The notes: generated by a model from the sequence alone, not told the origin. 64,000 bases of DNA from Crocodylus rhombifer (GCA_038503035.1 JAVSML010019046.1:68602-132601); one strand, 5' to 3'. Shown: positions 32,001 through 43,023, numbered from the stretch's first letter. Made by a program: numbers and translations.

Positions 32001-32968
32001 TCAATGAGTTTTCAGAGTGTATGTCGCTCTGTGCACATATGGTCCTTGGTTTGAGTTCTGATAGGCTGAATGGATATTATATTCACAATAATACAAAATT
32101 TGGTGAACAGAAAATATGTATTTATTCTTTCTGGCAGATTATACGCACTTGGCCCCTTTTCCATTCTCTTCATTATCATTCATGCAGATACCACACTGTG
32201 TTTTCTCTCAAATTGTCTTGCATTCAGAGTTGGGTCAGAAAGGTTTTCAGACATCACAGTGATTTTGCATGAAGGTTTTTTGCTCTGTTTCCCTTTGTTT
32301 TCTGTATTCCTATGTGGATTGTGTTCTAGAATACACCACCTTATCTTTCAAGTAGTTTTGAAAAGTAGAAAAGTACGTTTAGTCACTGACATGATATTAA
32401 CATTGAGAGGAGTATATTACAAAGGAACTGGACTATCCTGTCGGCAGTTATTCTATAGGTCAGCAAGGGAGGAGTGGCTGAAGGTTATCACTTCACTTGT
32501 GTACCAGGTAGTTGTCTTTGTGCTTTCTTCAGTGTAGGCATTCTTCCCTTTGAGGAGAACTAATAGTATAGTATAGTATATTCTAAATATAATATAATAA
32601 TGTTCTAAATCACTGTCACGATAAATCTTCCATTCCCTCCCCATCATTACAAAGGGTTGTTAATGGTAAAATGGAAGCAGCCATTTTCCTAACTGGCCGT
32701 TTTAAAAGAAACAGTTTAAAAACAATAAAATAAATAAACATTAAAAAATATTTGCTCTCAGCAGTATCCTAGTCCATGTGTACTTAAATATCTTTTTGTT
32801 TTTGCTAGCTAGCTATCTTTTATTGAGCTACGGTGGCATCTTTGAACAACATGGGCACTTTATTTAACAGAAGCTAATGACAGCTCATGCAGCCTTATAT
32901 GATTTGAAATTAGAACTAAATACTGTACTAATAACAACTGTGCAGTCTTGCTAATCCACTTCCGTGAA
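32001..32968. other. Unassigned intergenic DNA
   Basis: A 155-codon frame at 32070-32537 is open but encodes a hydrophobic, low-complexity-like peptide with no recognisable family and overlaps a second frame. I do not call a gene. A short AGTAT tandem run lies at about 32563-32580. Confidence 0.45.
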
Positions 32969-32971
32969 TTA

Positions 32972-33192
32972 GGCACATCTACACATTCATTAACATGGTG
33001 TAATTATGGTGCATTAAGTTAGTACCTCTTATCATTACTGATCTGTAGCTCCGGCACATGGTTTTTTTCTGACGCTAATGCACAGTAGACTAATTATACT
33101 GTGCATTAGCAAATTAGCACAGCTTTTGCCATGACACACTAATGTACAGTAGAATTAGTCTACTGCGCATTTAGCATCTCATGTAGATACAC
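32972..33192. mobile_element. Short palindromic MITE, family D, TTA flank
   Basis: The left end GGCACATCTACACATTCATT follows TTA (32969-32971). The right end reverse-complemented reads GTGTATCTACATGAGATGCT and is followed by TCA, one change from TTA. The interior has inverted TGCACAGTAGACTAATTAT and AGAATTAGTCTACTGCGCAT blocks. It is a PIF/Harbinger-type candidate without coding capacity. A related, longer copy may be the one at 57177-57664. Confidence 0.6.
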
Positions 33193-33619
33193 TCACTGCC
33201 AAATTAATTTGCACTTATTTAGCTACTACTGTAGTCTTTACCAGCCAGACAGTATTATTCCTGTACAGAATTCTGTGGTATAACTTTCTGCCTACTTAAG
33301 TATGACCATCTCTTAATTATTCCATATCTTAAATGGAACTTTGCCTCATGGAAGCCGTTTAGGCACTGATAAGTATACACATAACAATTACCAAAAAACA
33401 GTTGTCACATAACCTCTTCTGGCTTAGCTGGAAAATGCAATCATTTGCTTTTGAACTGTCTGACAATAGCTGAATAGACGAGATGCAAATAGCCAATTTC
33501 AAAAGACTCCTGATCCTACCAGGGTTTACAACTTCAGGCTGAGTTTCAGCCTCAAAGACATTTAGCAGCATGCTTCCCACAAGTTATTATGATGAAAGAG
33601 CTAGGACCTGGATCTTTTA

Positions 33620-34128
33620 GGGCCCCTCTACACATGCAGGTAAAAAGAATAGGATGCATGATCCACACATGCATGGGAGAAAGTGTGATTGTGGGATCCA
33701 GCATCAGATCCAATCATGCCTTAGTGCCAGTACAGGGGAAGCCTGGGATCACCATTGCCAGTACAGGGGGAGCCATGCACAGGCAAATAGCAAGCTCCCA
33801 CAGCTGAAAGTACCATAGCTGGTGGGACATGGTCCAAGCAGCACTCCATAGCTGAAGGGATTGAAAGGCCCATCAGCTGCGGGACTCTTAACCTCAGCAG
33901 CCATAGGGTGCCCCTGTGGCTGGGAGATTTTGGGAGCACAGGCTACAAATGCAAATTAAAGCTGCATAGTAACCAGCTATAATGTTCTTATACGTTTTCC
34001 AGCAATAACTTTATAGCTCATCAGATCTTTTTATGGCACCATAGTTACTTTGCACAGGTAGCCAGTCTAAATTAGTTGCACAATTAATCAGGTAATTGCC
34101 TAGTAAGATGTAATGTGCAGAGGGGGCC
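33620..34128. mobile_element. Harbinger-like MITE, family C, with TTA duplication
   Basis: The left TIR GGGCCCCTCTACACATGCAG and reverse-complemented right TIR GGCCCCCTCTGCACATTACA bound a 509-bp element. TTA lies directly on both sides (33617-33619 and 34129-34131), the PIF/Harbinger target signature. Internal landmarks, such as TGCCAGTACAGGGGGAGCC and AAATTAGTTGCACAATTAAT, recur inverted at about 45720-46191. No transposase is present. Confidence 0.78.
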
Positions 34129-34131
34129 TTA

Positions 34132-34335
34132 CTGTCACTGGCTTCTCAGCAACATAGATCTATTTTATTCTCATTATGAACCCTTCCTTTTGATTGAGAG
34201 ATCAGTTCTGTTGTTATGTTCAGTCCTTCCCTCCATGTAAGGCAGTTTAGTCAGGTATTTTATTTCTTCCTAACTGTCTGGCTCTCTTGCCCCCCTTATT
34301 TGCCATTTTTATTCAGGACCTTTGATTATTTCATA
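34132..34335. other. Spacer before CR1 copy 8
   Basis: Short T-rich unique-looking sequence with no feature. Confidence 0.4.
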
Positions 34336-36602
34336 TATTTCATAGGGCTGGAAGGGACCTTAGAAGATCATCAAGTTCAGCCCTCCGCCCGAAGGGCAGG
34401 AAGTCAGCTGGGGTCATAGGATCGAAGCAAGATAAGCATCCAATTTACTCTTGAAGGTGTTCCATGTAGGTGCTTGAACCACTTCCGATGGCAGGCTGTT
34501 CCAGACCTTGGGGCCTCGGACAGTAAAGAAATTCTTCCTTATGTCCAGCCTGAAACGGTCTTGCAGGAGTTTGTGACCGTTCAACCTCGTCAGCCCCTTG
34601 GGGCACTCTGGTGAACAAACTTTCCCCCAGATACTGGTGGTCACCCCTGATAAATGTATAGGTGGCCATCAGATCACCCCTGAGCCTGCACTTTTCCAGG
34701 CTAAAGAGCCCCATGGCTCTCAGCCTATCGTCGTAAGGTCTGTTTTCCTGACCTCTAATGCATGTGGCTTTTCTCTGGACTCTCTCAAGCTTCTCCACAT
34801 CCTTTTTGAATTGTGGAGCCCAAAACTGGATGCACTACTCCAGCTGTGGTCTCACCAAGGCCGAGTACAAGGGGAGAATGACATCCCGGGACTTGCTTGA
34901 GAAGCATCTATGGATGCAAGCCAGTGTTTCGGTCACTTTACTAGCTGCAGCATTGCATTGCAGGCTTAAGTTCATCTTGCGGTCAATGATGACCCCCAAG
35001 TCTCCTTCTTCCATAGTGCTAGCCAGCGTAGAACTGCCAAGCCTGTAAGGATGCTGCAGATTTTTCTTTCCAAGGTGGAGAACCTTCATTTTTCGGTGTT
35101 AAATACCAGCAGGTTCTCGTCTGCCCATTTGTTGAGCCTGTCCAGGTCAGCTTGGATCACCCACCTGTCTTCTGGTGTGGATGCTTTGCCACAAAATTTG
35201 GTGTCATCAGCGAACTTGGCCAGTCCACTTCTGACTCCAATGTCCACATCATTAATGAAGATGTTAAACAATATGGGTCCAAGGACAGAGCCTTGAGGGA
35301 CCCCACTGGTCACAGGACACCATGATGATTGACTTCCATCTATTACTACCCTCTGGGTCTGACCACAGAGCCAGTTTCCCAGCCAGCGGATCATGGTGGA
35401 CCCAAGGCCACAATTGGCCAATTTTTCCAAGAGGTGATCATGGGATACCAGATCAAAGGCTTTTTTGAAGTCAAAATATATGATATCAATCTCTTTTCCC
35501 TTGTCCAGGTGATAGGCCACCTGGTCGTAGAAGGAAATGATATTGGTCAAGCAAGACCTACCCACAACAAACCCGTGCTGGCTATCCCTTAGGATGTTGG
35601 TGTCAGCCAGTCCATTAAGGATGGCCTCTTTAATAAACTTTTCTAAGATCTTCCCCAGGATAGAAGTCAGGCTAATGGGCCTATAATTAGCTGGATCCAC
35701 TTTCCTCCCTTTCTTGAAGACAGGCATCACATTGGCCTTCTTCCAGTCTTCGGGGACTACACCGGAGCACCAGGAGTTTTCAAAGATCCATGCCAGGGGC
35801 TGGGCTATGATGCTCGCCAGCTCCTTGAGTACCCTGGGGTGTAGATAGTCAGGGCCGGCTGACTTGAAGGTATCCAGCCTCTCAAGGTGTTCCTTCATGA
35901 GGTCAGCACTAATGGAGGGCAGGAGATCTCTGTCACCCGGATTGCCCTATCCCATGGTGGGCATGGGTGTCACATGGGACTGATGAAAGAGTGACGCAAA
36001 GTACCCATTTACTAGGTCGGCTTTTTCCTGGGCATCAGTTGTCAGTTGCCCCATCTGGTTCACCAGGGGTCCAATGTTGCCCTTGCTTTTCCTCCGGCTC
36101 CCCGCATATTTGGAAAAGGACTTTTTATTGTCCTTGATTCTTGAAGCTATTTGGAGTTCAGTTGCAGCCTTGGCTTTCCTGGTTTGCTCCCTGCAGGACC
36201 AGACCACTGCAGAATAATCCTCCTTGGAGGTGAATCCCATCCTCCATCCTTTGTAGGTCTTTCTTTTTAGCCTCAGGAGGACTGTTAGATCCCTGGAGAG
36301 CCGGGGGGCTGCTGTGCACTCTTGCTGCCTTTCCTTCAAGAGGGAATAGAATTGGCATGTGCACTGAGGATCGCACCCTTGAGAAGCAAACAATCTTCCT
36401 GGCCTCCCCTCCCTCTGGGGTCGTGGTCCCTTAGGGCCTAACTGACAAGCCTCCTGAGCTTGTCAAAGTCAGCTTTCCTGAAGTCAAGGATTTCAGTGTT
36501 GCTTACTGACTTGCCAGGTTTATGGCAGATGGTGAAGGTGATCAGCTTGTGGTCACTGTCACCCAGCTTTCCATCAATCACTAGGTCACTGATTAGGTCA
36601 CC
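34336..36602 (-). mobile_element. CR1 LINE, 5'-truncated (copy 8)
   Basis: Minus-strand CR1 closely related to copy 1. The 3' end at 34336-34400 carries GGGCTGGAAGGGACCTTAGA and an antisense tail ATTTCATATATTTCATA. ORF2 is covered from the endonuclease SDH motif region (about 36570) to the end. The 5' end falls near 36602, where a palindromic MITE begins. Confidence 0.9.
34414..36602 (-). pseudogene. CR1 ORF2 (copy 8), frameshifted
   Basis: The blocks in order on the minus strand are: GDSDHKLITFTI (APE endonuclease end, about 36570-36530) with SVSNTEILDFRKADFDKLRR; the linker KDNKKSFSKYAGSRRKSKGN at about 36130; the RT core in one open frame at 35086-35898, with motif A YFDFKKAFD (a Tyr-Phe-Asp variant), VPQGSVLGP and intact FADD followed by TKF; then frame changes; then the C-terminal domain to YLASIL at 34414. 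At least four frame breaks and a missing stretch around 34800 separate the blocks. The RT active-site aspartates remain, but the gene is broken. Confidence 0.88.
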
Positions 36603-37124
36603 TCAGTGTCTATGGATGCATCCCTATTAAGACTCACAAAACTAATAAACTTTGCAGTAGGTTAGGACTGCTGTGGAGATTTTTCATGCGCAGCGGTACA
36701 TGTGTAGACACTGCCCAGGTTGTCTGGGGCACAAGGTGCTTCAGTGCAGGCCTAGCCATCAGGCAGCCCTCACATGAAGCACCTTTGTACCCCAGCCAGG
36801 TACTCTGCAGCACAAGGGACCCAGTCGGGGGAGCCACCTAGCCCCACACTGAATCACCCTGCCAGTTTGTCCCATGCTAAAGCACTCTCGTGCCTCAGCC
36901 AGCTCTTCTGCAGCATATGCAGCCTGGTCAGAGCAGCTCTGGGCTGGCAAGCTGACCCCCTGGGTCCCCTGGCTGTCCAGGTTGCTCTAACTGGGCTCTA
37001 CATGAAGTGCACAAATAAAATCTGGAGCAATATGCTCCAGAGTTTTTTGCTCCCTGTTGCACATTCAAATGGCAATAAGCTCTGGAGTTTATTTGTGTGC
37101 ATTAATCACATGTGTAGACATGTC
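36603..37124. mobile_element. Palindromic MITE, family B (copy 3)
   Basis: It contains GTACATGTGTAGACACTGCC, GGGCACAAGGTGCTTCAGTG and several inverted copies of the AAGCAC...CCCAGCCAG block, and ends CACATGTGTAGACATGTCC as in copy 1. The left boundary is blurred where it meets the CR1. It has no coding capacity. Confidence 0.6.
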
Positions 37125-37950
37125 CACTGGCATTAGGAATATGATATTCCTGATGCTTCTACATTTACAGTTACCACCACCAGGAGGTACTAGGCCAGAT
37201 GCCAGTCTGAGTTACAGCAGTGCCAATCCAGAGGTATTGTAATGGAGTTTGCTTTTAATAGTATTATTCTGGGTTTACAAGAATGTGATAGAGATCAGAA
37301 TCTGGCTCATTAAGTTGAAACATGAAAATGTAATCAATATGATTCTTTAATGGAGAAGCTTTTCTTTAAATCAGAAACACTATAACTACTATTTTTAATT
37401 CAATTTTCCTTGGACAGTGTGCTAAGACAGGAATAATTGAAAGACCATGAAAAATAGTTGCATTTTAATGTTTATTTTCTTTAAGTAATATAATTGTTGC
37501 CAGAAATCATTATGCTTTTCAGCCTGAGCTGTCATCCTCTGATGTGTCTGTAGTGTGATGAGATCAAATAGTCTCCATAATTATTTTTAGTCATTTTAGT
37601 ATACTGTTAATTAAACTGTGTAGTATTATAGAAAATAACATGGCATAAACTATCTGACCCTGATTCTTATCTCGCTTAAACCAGAGTAGATGTGAAACAA
37701 CTTTATTAAGGGTCAATGGACAAAAATAATTAAAGGTAAGATTAAGATGTTTACACAGTAGTTTGCCAAGGTACCACCCCAGAAAGACTAAAGGAAAAAA
37801 TAAAAAGTATAGTGATAGTTTAATATAAAGAAGAAAATCAACTTCATTCAGTCTTTCAACACAGAGCATTCAGAGGGAGATAGCCGTATTGTCATCGTAA
37901 TAGATTGCAGGTAAAATTTCAAAAGCACCTAATATATTTACTTAAATACA
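37125..37950. other. Unassigned AT-rich DNA
   Basis: There is no recognisable feature. A 92-codon minus-strand frame at 37591-37869 is hydrophobic and matches nothing I know. Confidence 0.45.
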
Positions 37951-38000
37951 AGATGAGGTTTTTTCCCATAATTAACACAAGGGAAAAAGCCCCTCATCTT
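37951..38000. repeat. 50-bp hairpin, possible mini-MITE
   Basis: AGATGAGG and TTTTTTCCC at the left pair with GGGAAAAAG and CCCCTCATCT at the right around a 13-nt loop. The flanks TATTTACTTAAATACA and TATACTCACATAC are roughly inverse, so a DNA transposon with TIR resembling TATTTACTNNNNTATAAGATGAGG is possible. A similar terminal motif occurs at about 41930-41965. Confidence 0.5.
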
Positions 38001-38182
38001 ATACTCACATACAAAGAAATCTCACAAAATACATTGTCTATCATTAAACTGCTGCCAAAAGCAGAATGTGCTCAGTAATGGAAACCAAGTATGAAATTTA
38101 TTCAACGTAACCAACATTGAGCATGACTATAAAATACATGTTTTATATTGGCAGACAAGGTTCTTTGTGTGAATCTGTTATA
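38001..38182. other. Short spacer
   Basis: Nothing recognised. Confidence 0.4.
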
Positions 38183-38822
38183 GTTTCATAGTTTCTAGGG
38201 TCAGAAGGGACCTGAGCAGATCATCTAGTCTGACCCCCTGCCATGGCAGGAAAGAGTACTGGGGTCAAACGACCCCAGCAAGGTGTTCATCTAACCTCCT
38301 CTTAAAGACCCCCAGGGTAGGAGCCTGCACCACTTCTCTTGGAAGTTGGTTCCAGACCCTAGCTGCCCTGACTGTGAAGTAGCGCCTCCTGATATCTAGC
38401 CTAAACCTACCCTCTGCCAGCTTGTGACCGTTATTCCTGGTCACTCCTGGCAGTGCTCGGGGGAACAGTGACTCCCCCAATGCCTGCTGATTCCCCCTGA
38501 CTGGTTTATAACAGGCCAAGAGATCCCTCCTCAGCCTTCTCTTGTGGAGGCTGAACAGGTTCAGGTCCTGTAGCCTCTCCTCATAGGGCCTGCCCTGCTG
38601 CCCCCTGATCATGCGAGTGGCCCTCCTCTGGACCCTCTCTATGTTGTCCCTATCCCTCTTGAAGTGCGGCGCCCAGAACTGGATGCAGTACTCCAGCTGT
38701 GGCCTGACCAGTGTTACACAGAAGGAGAGTATCACCTCCTTGGACCTGCTTGAGATGCATCTGTGGATGCATGACAATGTGCGGCTGGCCATCCTGACTG
38801 CATCTCCACACTGACGCCTGAA
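38183..38822 (-). mobile_element. CR1 3' fragment (copy 9)
   Basis: Minus-strand CR1 truncated to the last 640 or so bp. The tail (plus-strand TAGTTTCATAGTTTCTAGGG) has an ACTATGAA-type unit in sense orientation, and the 3' UTR block is GGGACCTGAGCAGATCATCT. It shares this 3' UTR with copy 15 at 63154, showing a subfamily distinct from copies 1 and 8. A 13-bp hairpin (AATTCAGCTGTTT with AAACGGCTGAATT) lies at the 5' junction, 38820-38852. Confidence 0.88.
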
Positions 38823-38837
38823 TTCAGCTGTTTCCAT
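38265..38837 (-). pseudogene. CR1 ORF2 C-terminal domain (190 codons, truncated)
   Basis: An open frame with the C-terminal CR1 region only: QCGDAVRMASRTLSCIHRCI, SSRSKEVILSFCVTLVRPQL, EYCIQFWAPHFKRDRDNIER, VQRRATRMIRGQQGRPYEER, NLFSLHKRRLRRDLLACYK, NGHKLAEGRFRLDIRRRYF, ending HLAGVV. No RT motifs A or C are included, so it has no catalytic capacity. The initial Met and first few residues come from the flank or from the truncation junction. The frame is intact, suggesting a moderately young insertion. Confidence 0.85.
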
Positions 38838-39399
38838 TTCAAACGGCTGAATTTGATATCTTCCATGTTACACACTTGGTTTATATTGGTCACACATGCT
38901 GATGGGAAACTACCATGAAAATAGATTAGTATAGCGCATCTGAATAAGACATATACTAGTGCCTAGTAAACATATTAACTTGGTGCATATGTTTAGTGAG
39001 ATTCTGACTTCCGTGAGGTAAATCCAGACTAGGTTGCCCTATGTCTCATCTGCATATAAATATCTGGAGAATCTCAGGACTTGTGATAAGAATACCCAGT
39101 TGCAGTTGTCATGAGTCAGGGCTAATTAGCACATGGATCCTTTCTGGGGGGTATCTGGAGTTAATACATTTACTGAGCAGTGCTAAGCTGTGGGGTTACC
39201 ATAGCTTGAAATGCTGTTGGCTCTGTTTGGTCCCAATCCAGTGAACTATATGGTAAATCATGAGACTTTGGCTTTGGACTCTGATGCATAGTTTGGGGCA
39301 AGGCAGGGGAACCACCATGTGTCTGGGTCCATGAAGGCAGTTTTCCTTAAGTGCCCAGGGGATAACTGTTCTTCTGGTGTGGTTTAGTATCTACTGAGG
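38838..39399. other. Unassigned intergenic DNA
   Basis: No feature is recognised. Confidence 0.4.
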
Positions 39400-40340
39400 T
39401 GTTGGGGCTTAAAGCCCACTTTATGGAAATGGGAGGTTCCTTCCTAGTTTGCTCCTGTGGCCATATGGCTGAGGGCAGGCAAAACATGGGAGCATCTGAA
39501 CCCCAAGTCTCCCAGCTTAGGCCTGCATGTAGGATGCCTGCCAAAAGATGTTGGAAATATCTGAAGCCCCTGGTGGGGGTGAAGGATGTTTGTCAGTTGT
39601 AGGACCACTTATGGTTCTTGACTTACTCATAGATTTGGACTTGATTTGGCTTGGAAAACAAAAAGTCTTAAAAAAAAGGGAGATAGATAGATATTATATT
39701 GTCCTTGGACCTACTGCTACCTACATTGGAGACAGCTGCTAGGCCATGCAGGAGTGAATCTTTCACAAAGACCTGCAGAAGGAGCACTGAGACTTGAACT
39801 GGCAGGTAACCCACTGGGCACTCCTTGTGTTGGCCTGGAAAAAGAGTATGGGTCAGAAAGTCCTGTCCAGCTGCCCCAGGCAATTTTGCTGATGGGAAGC
39901 AGATACAATCAGCCACCTCTTCTGGGACTGCCCATATACTAGCAAGGTGTGCAAGAGAGTTTTTGTACTCCTCCTGGTGGCATCAGGTTTCATAACCCTG
40001 ACCAGAGAGGCAGTTTTGTATGGGTACTTGACTAACAGCAAGGGGCCCTGACAGCCTGCTTCAACCAGTTCATCTCCTGCTTCAGAAACACCCTGTGGAA
40101 GACCAGGAACTTGCACACAAACAGGCACACAAACCTCCCAGTGGAGAACTTTATTAGAGTGGGCCCGAGTGAGATGTACTCATACTAAAGGAAGATGGTA
40201 GAAGAAGATGAGAAAGAGATGGCAGACATCATATGGAAGAGAGGGGACTGGTATACACTTTTCAGAAGCAAGCCCTCTGAAGTGAGCAATATGGATGATG
40301 AGGATGATGACAACAATGAAGAAGAATATGATGATGAATG
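39400..40340 (+). pseudogene. L1/Tx1-like retrotransposon ORF2 3' fragment
   Basis: In sense orientation one frame gives ISHLFWDCPYTSKVCKRVF followed by FITLTREAVLYGYL (about 39908-40050). This matches the zinc-binding RT-associated domain (HLFWDCP...VW) found near the C-terminus of L1/Tx1-type ORF2 proteins. A shifted frame continues CFNQFISCFRNTLWKTRNL (about 40050-40115) and then VENFIRVGPSEMYSY. A further downstream stretch is acidic (DDEDDDNNEEEYDDE, ending at about 40340). The upstream part from 39400 is weaker. No RT catalytic motifs are seen. The clade assignment is from motif memory and tentative. Confidence 0.5.
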
Positions 40341-40689
40341 AAAGGAAGAGGGAGATTTGGGAGGGGGAAGGGGATAGGGAGTGAGAATGAGGTAGTTCTT
40401 TGCATATTTGTGGTGCTTTCAAGGGGACGGTGATGGGTATGTGGGCAGGTGGACATGTGGTGCAGTCTTTGTAATGGGACTTAGAAAGATATAATTGTAG
40501 AACTGTATTTTTGGACTGTCGAGTGAGCTAAAATGGTCACAACACAGGTTGTTAGGGATAAAGTTAATATATATATATATAAAACTTTACCTTTAACAAT
40601 ATAAATTACCTCTGTGTGTGTGTGTGTGTGTGTGTGTGTATAATTTTGCAAAAAAGAAAGCTTGTATTATATATAAGTGCCAAACTATG
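40341..40689. repeat. Dinucleotide microsatellites
   Basis: An (AT)n run at 40566-40581 and a (TG)n run of about 14 units at 40612-40639 lie between the L1/Tx1-like fragment and the next CR1. The rest is G-rich and then AT-rich with no gene. Confidence 0.9.
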
Positions 40690-41612
40690 GAGTACTGGCT
40701 AATGGCAACATCCTGAGGGATAGCCAGCATGGGTTTGTTGTGGGTAGGTCTGTCTTGACCAATCTCATTTCCTTTTATGACCAGGTGATCTATTGCCTGG
40801 ACAAGGAAGAGGAGATTGATGTCATATATCTTGACTTCAAAAAAGCCTTCGATCTGGTATCCCATGATCACCTCTTGGCAAAACTGGCCAACTGGGACCA
40901 CCATGATCTGCTGGCTGGTCAGCATGGTGTATGCTGCATGGTCAGACCCAGAGGTTGGTAGTTGATGGCAGTCAATCATCATGGTACCCTGTGACCAGTG
41001 GGGTCCCCCAAGGCTCTATCCTTGGGCCTGTATTGTTCAACATCTTCATTAATGATGTGGACATTGGAGTCAGAAGTGGACTGGTCAAGTTCACCAATGA
41101 TACCAAACTCTGGGGTAATTCAATGAAAAAAGGATATGAAGAAGCTTGAGAGAGTCCATAGAAGAGCTATGCACATGATCAGAGGTCAGGAAAACAGACC
41201 TTACGACGATAGGCTGAGAGCCATGGGGCTCTTTAGCCTGGAAAAGCTCAGGCTCAGGGCAATCTGATGGCCACCTGTAAGTTTATTAGGGGTGTTCATC
41301 AGGATCTTGGGGAACAATTTGTTCACCAGCGTGCCCCAGGGGATGACAAGTTTGAATGGTCATAAACTACTACAAAACTGTTTCAGGCTGGACATGAAGA
41401 ATTTCTTTACTGTCCAAGCCCCCAAGGTCTGGGAACAGTCTGCCATCAGAGGTGGTTCAAGCACCTACATTGAATGCCTTCAAGAGAAATTTGGATGCTT
41501 ATCTTGCTGGGATCCTATGACCCCAGCTGACTTCCTGCCCCTGGGGCAGAGGGCTGGACTCGATGATCTTCTGGGGTCCCTTCCAGCCCTACTGTCTGAA
41601 ATCTGTACTTGT
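40690..41612 (+). mobile_element. CR1 LINE with internal deletion (copy 10)
   Basis: It begins inside the RT domain (ANGNILRDSQHGFVVGR) and ends with a CR1 3' UTR (GGACTCGATGATCTTCTGGG, then TCCCTTCCAGCCCTACTGTC). Motif A is intact (VIYLDFKKAFDLVSHDHL), but the FADD box reads FTND. At about 41118 the frame jumps from TKLWG to the MKKGYE / EKLERV-equivalent region, so about 100 residues between motif C and the C-terminal domain are gone. The conserved stop-codon hairpin lies at 41506-41527. It is a pseudogene. Confidence 0.88.
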
Positions 41613-42614
41613 GTTAAATCTTGGAGCAGTTTCAAAAGTTACATGCATCAATTCTGGATAAACTAAATGTATGGGTACCATATGCAAATTGCTACATCCA
41701 TATTTAATTTCAAGGTTATTGTTTTCATATTTGTTCCTCACTTCCATGTACTGATAGTAAGGAGAGGGGGGCAAAGGCTGCCAGGGGAAAAAAGTCACGG
41801 GGAAGCAGAGAGCAAAGAGGAAAGGGGACAAATTCAAGGCAGACCTCCAATAATTAGATTCTATACTTGGAAAATTATAACGAATGTATACATTTTCCAT
41901 ATAAAGAATCTAATTATTGGGGGGTTGTCTTATAATCAAGCTCATCTTCTAATCCAGTAAATACGGTAAATGAATTAAGTGTCTCAGTAGTTAATTTTTG
42001 ATGGGACTCACATAATTTTGAATATTTCCCCCTGTATTTCTGTATCTTCTTTTCTTAGCTCTCATATCCCTTACAAATATTAATTAAGCCTCTACAATAG
42101 GTTGCCTTATAGGTAAGCATTAACTAAGGACAAGTTTATCAGCTTTGATATACAGCCATCTTTGAGTCAGAACTCAGCAGTCACTTAATGGTTCAAAACA
42201 AAAACACTCAACGATTTACAACAGAAGTGAAGGAGCATTTTAGATAAGCATTTTTAGATAACCATTTTTACTTAAGTAGGGGTTTAGCCAAGACATAAGA
42301 ACTAACCCTTGAATCCTAATTAATTCTAATTACTCCTAATTTTATGACAGGTGACATAGGAATATTAAGTGTTTAGAACAGCTTGGATGCATACTTCAAG
42401 TGGAAGATAGCAATGGTAATACAATAATTCCATGATGAAGAACATTTTCAGGACTGACTTAAAGGGAAAAGTAGGGTGTTGTATCACTATCATAATTGCT
42501 GCAGCTGAAAAAAAAAGGTAGTTCTTAGATTGCTTTTGTTCAAGTATTGACCCAGCTGATGACATCTGGGAGAATCATATTAAAGGTAGCATAGCTGTGG
42601 GAAGGTATCTAGAG
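41613..42614. other. Unassigned DNA with a 74-bp palindrome at 41847-41920
   Basis: The arms at 41847-41874 and 41893-41920 match at about 25 of 28 positions (CCAATAATTAGATTCT on the outside, TTTTCC on the inside). The palindrome is followed by GTCTTATAATCAAGCTCATC and CAGTAAATACGGTA, which resemble the terminal motif of the 37951-38000 hairpin. No left end is found. The remainder is AT-rich without features. Confidence 0.55.
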
Positions 42615-43023
42615 CAGTGACCAGCAACCTTGTCAAGCCACAGGCTGCAACAGCACAGCTCTGGTCCACCACAGGCCTCCACGGTACATCAGTAGTGGGG
42701 AGCTTTCCCTGGGCCTGCATCAGGGCCAGGTAGTTGGAAGCTGCACCCACACTTCTGCCACTTCTCCCAAGCTTCCTGCTCCTCAGCTGGGATGCAGGTG
42801 TAGCTTCCTACCAGCTGGAAGCTGTGCCCATGCCATGTTTGGAGGGAGGCTTGAGGGTTGGCAGGAGAGAAGCAGTGGTCATAAAGGCACAACTGAAAGT
42901 TGCCTGGCCCCAGCACAAATCCTTTCTGCCTGGCACAGGTGATGGCATAGGTAAAGCTTTGTTTAGGTGGGCCAGATTTAGGATTTTGTGGGCTGAATCT
43001 GACGCACTTGTTGCTGACCCCTG
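42615..43023. mobile_element. hAT-type MITE, 409 bp
   Basis: The left TIR CAGTGACCAGCAACCTTGTC and reverse-complemented right TIR CAGGGGTCAGCAACAAGTGC are typical of hAT elements. Flanking 8-mers ATCTAGAG and ACATAGTG agree at 5 of 8, as for a decayed target duplication. The interior is moderately GC-rich. Antisense-overlapping frames inside are not genes. Confidence 0.72.

Noticed and set aside
32070..32537. 155-codon hydrophobic open frame
   Set aside because: No recognisable motif, overlapping frame at 32021-32272, no promoter or splice context. Length is compatible with chance in this composition.
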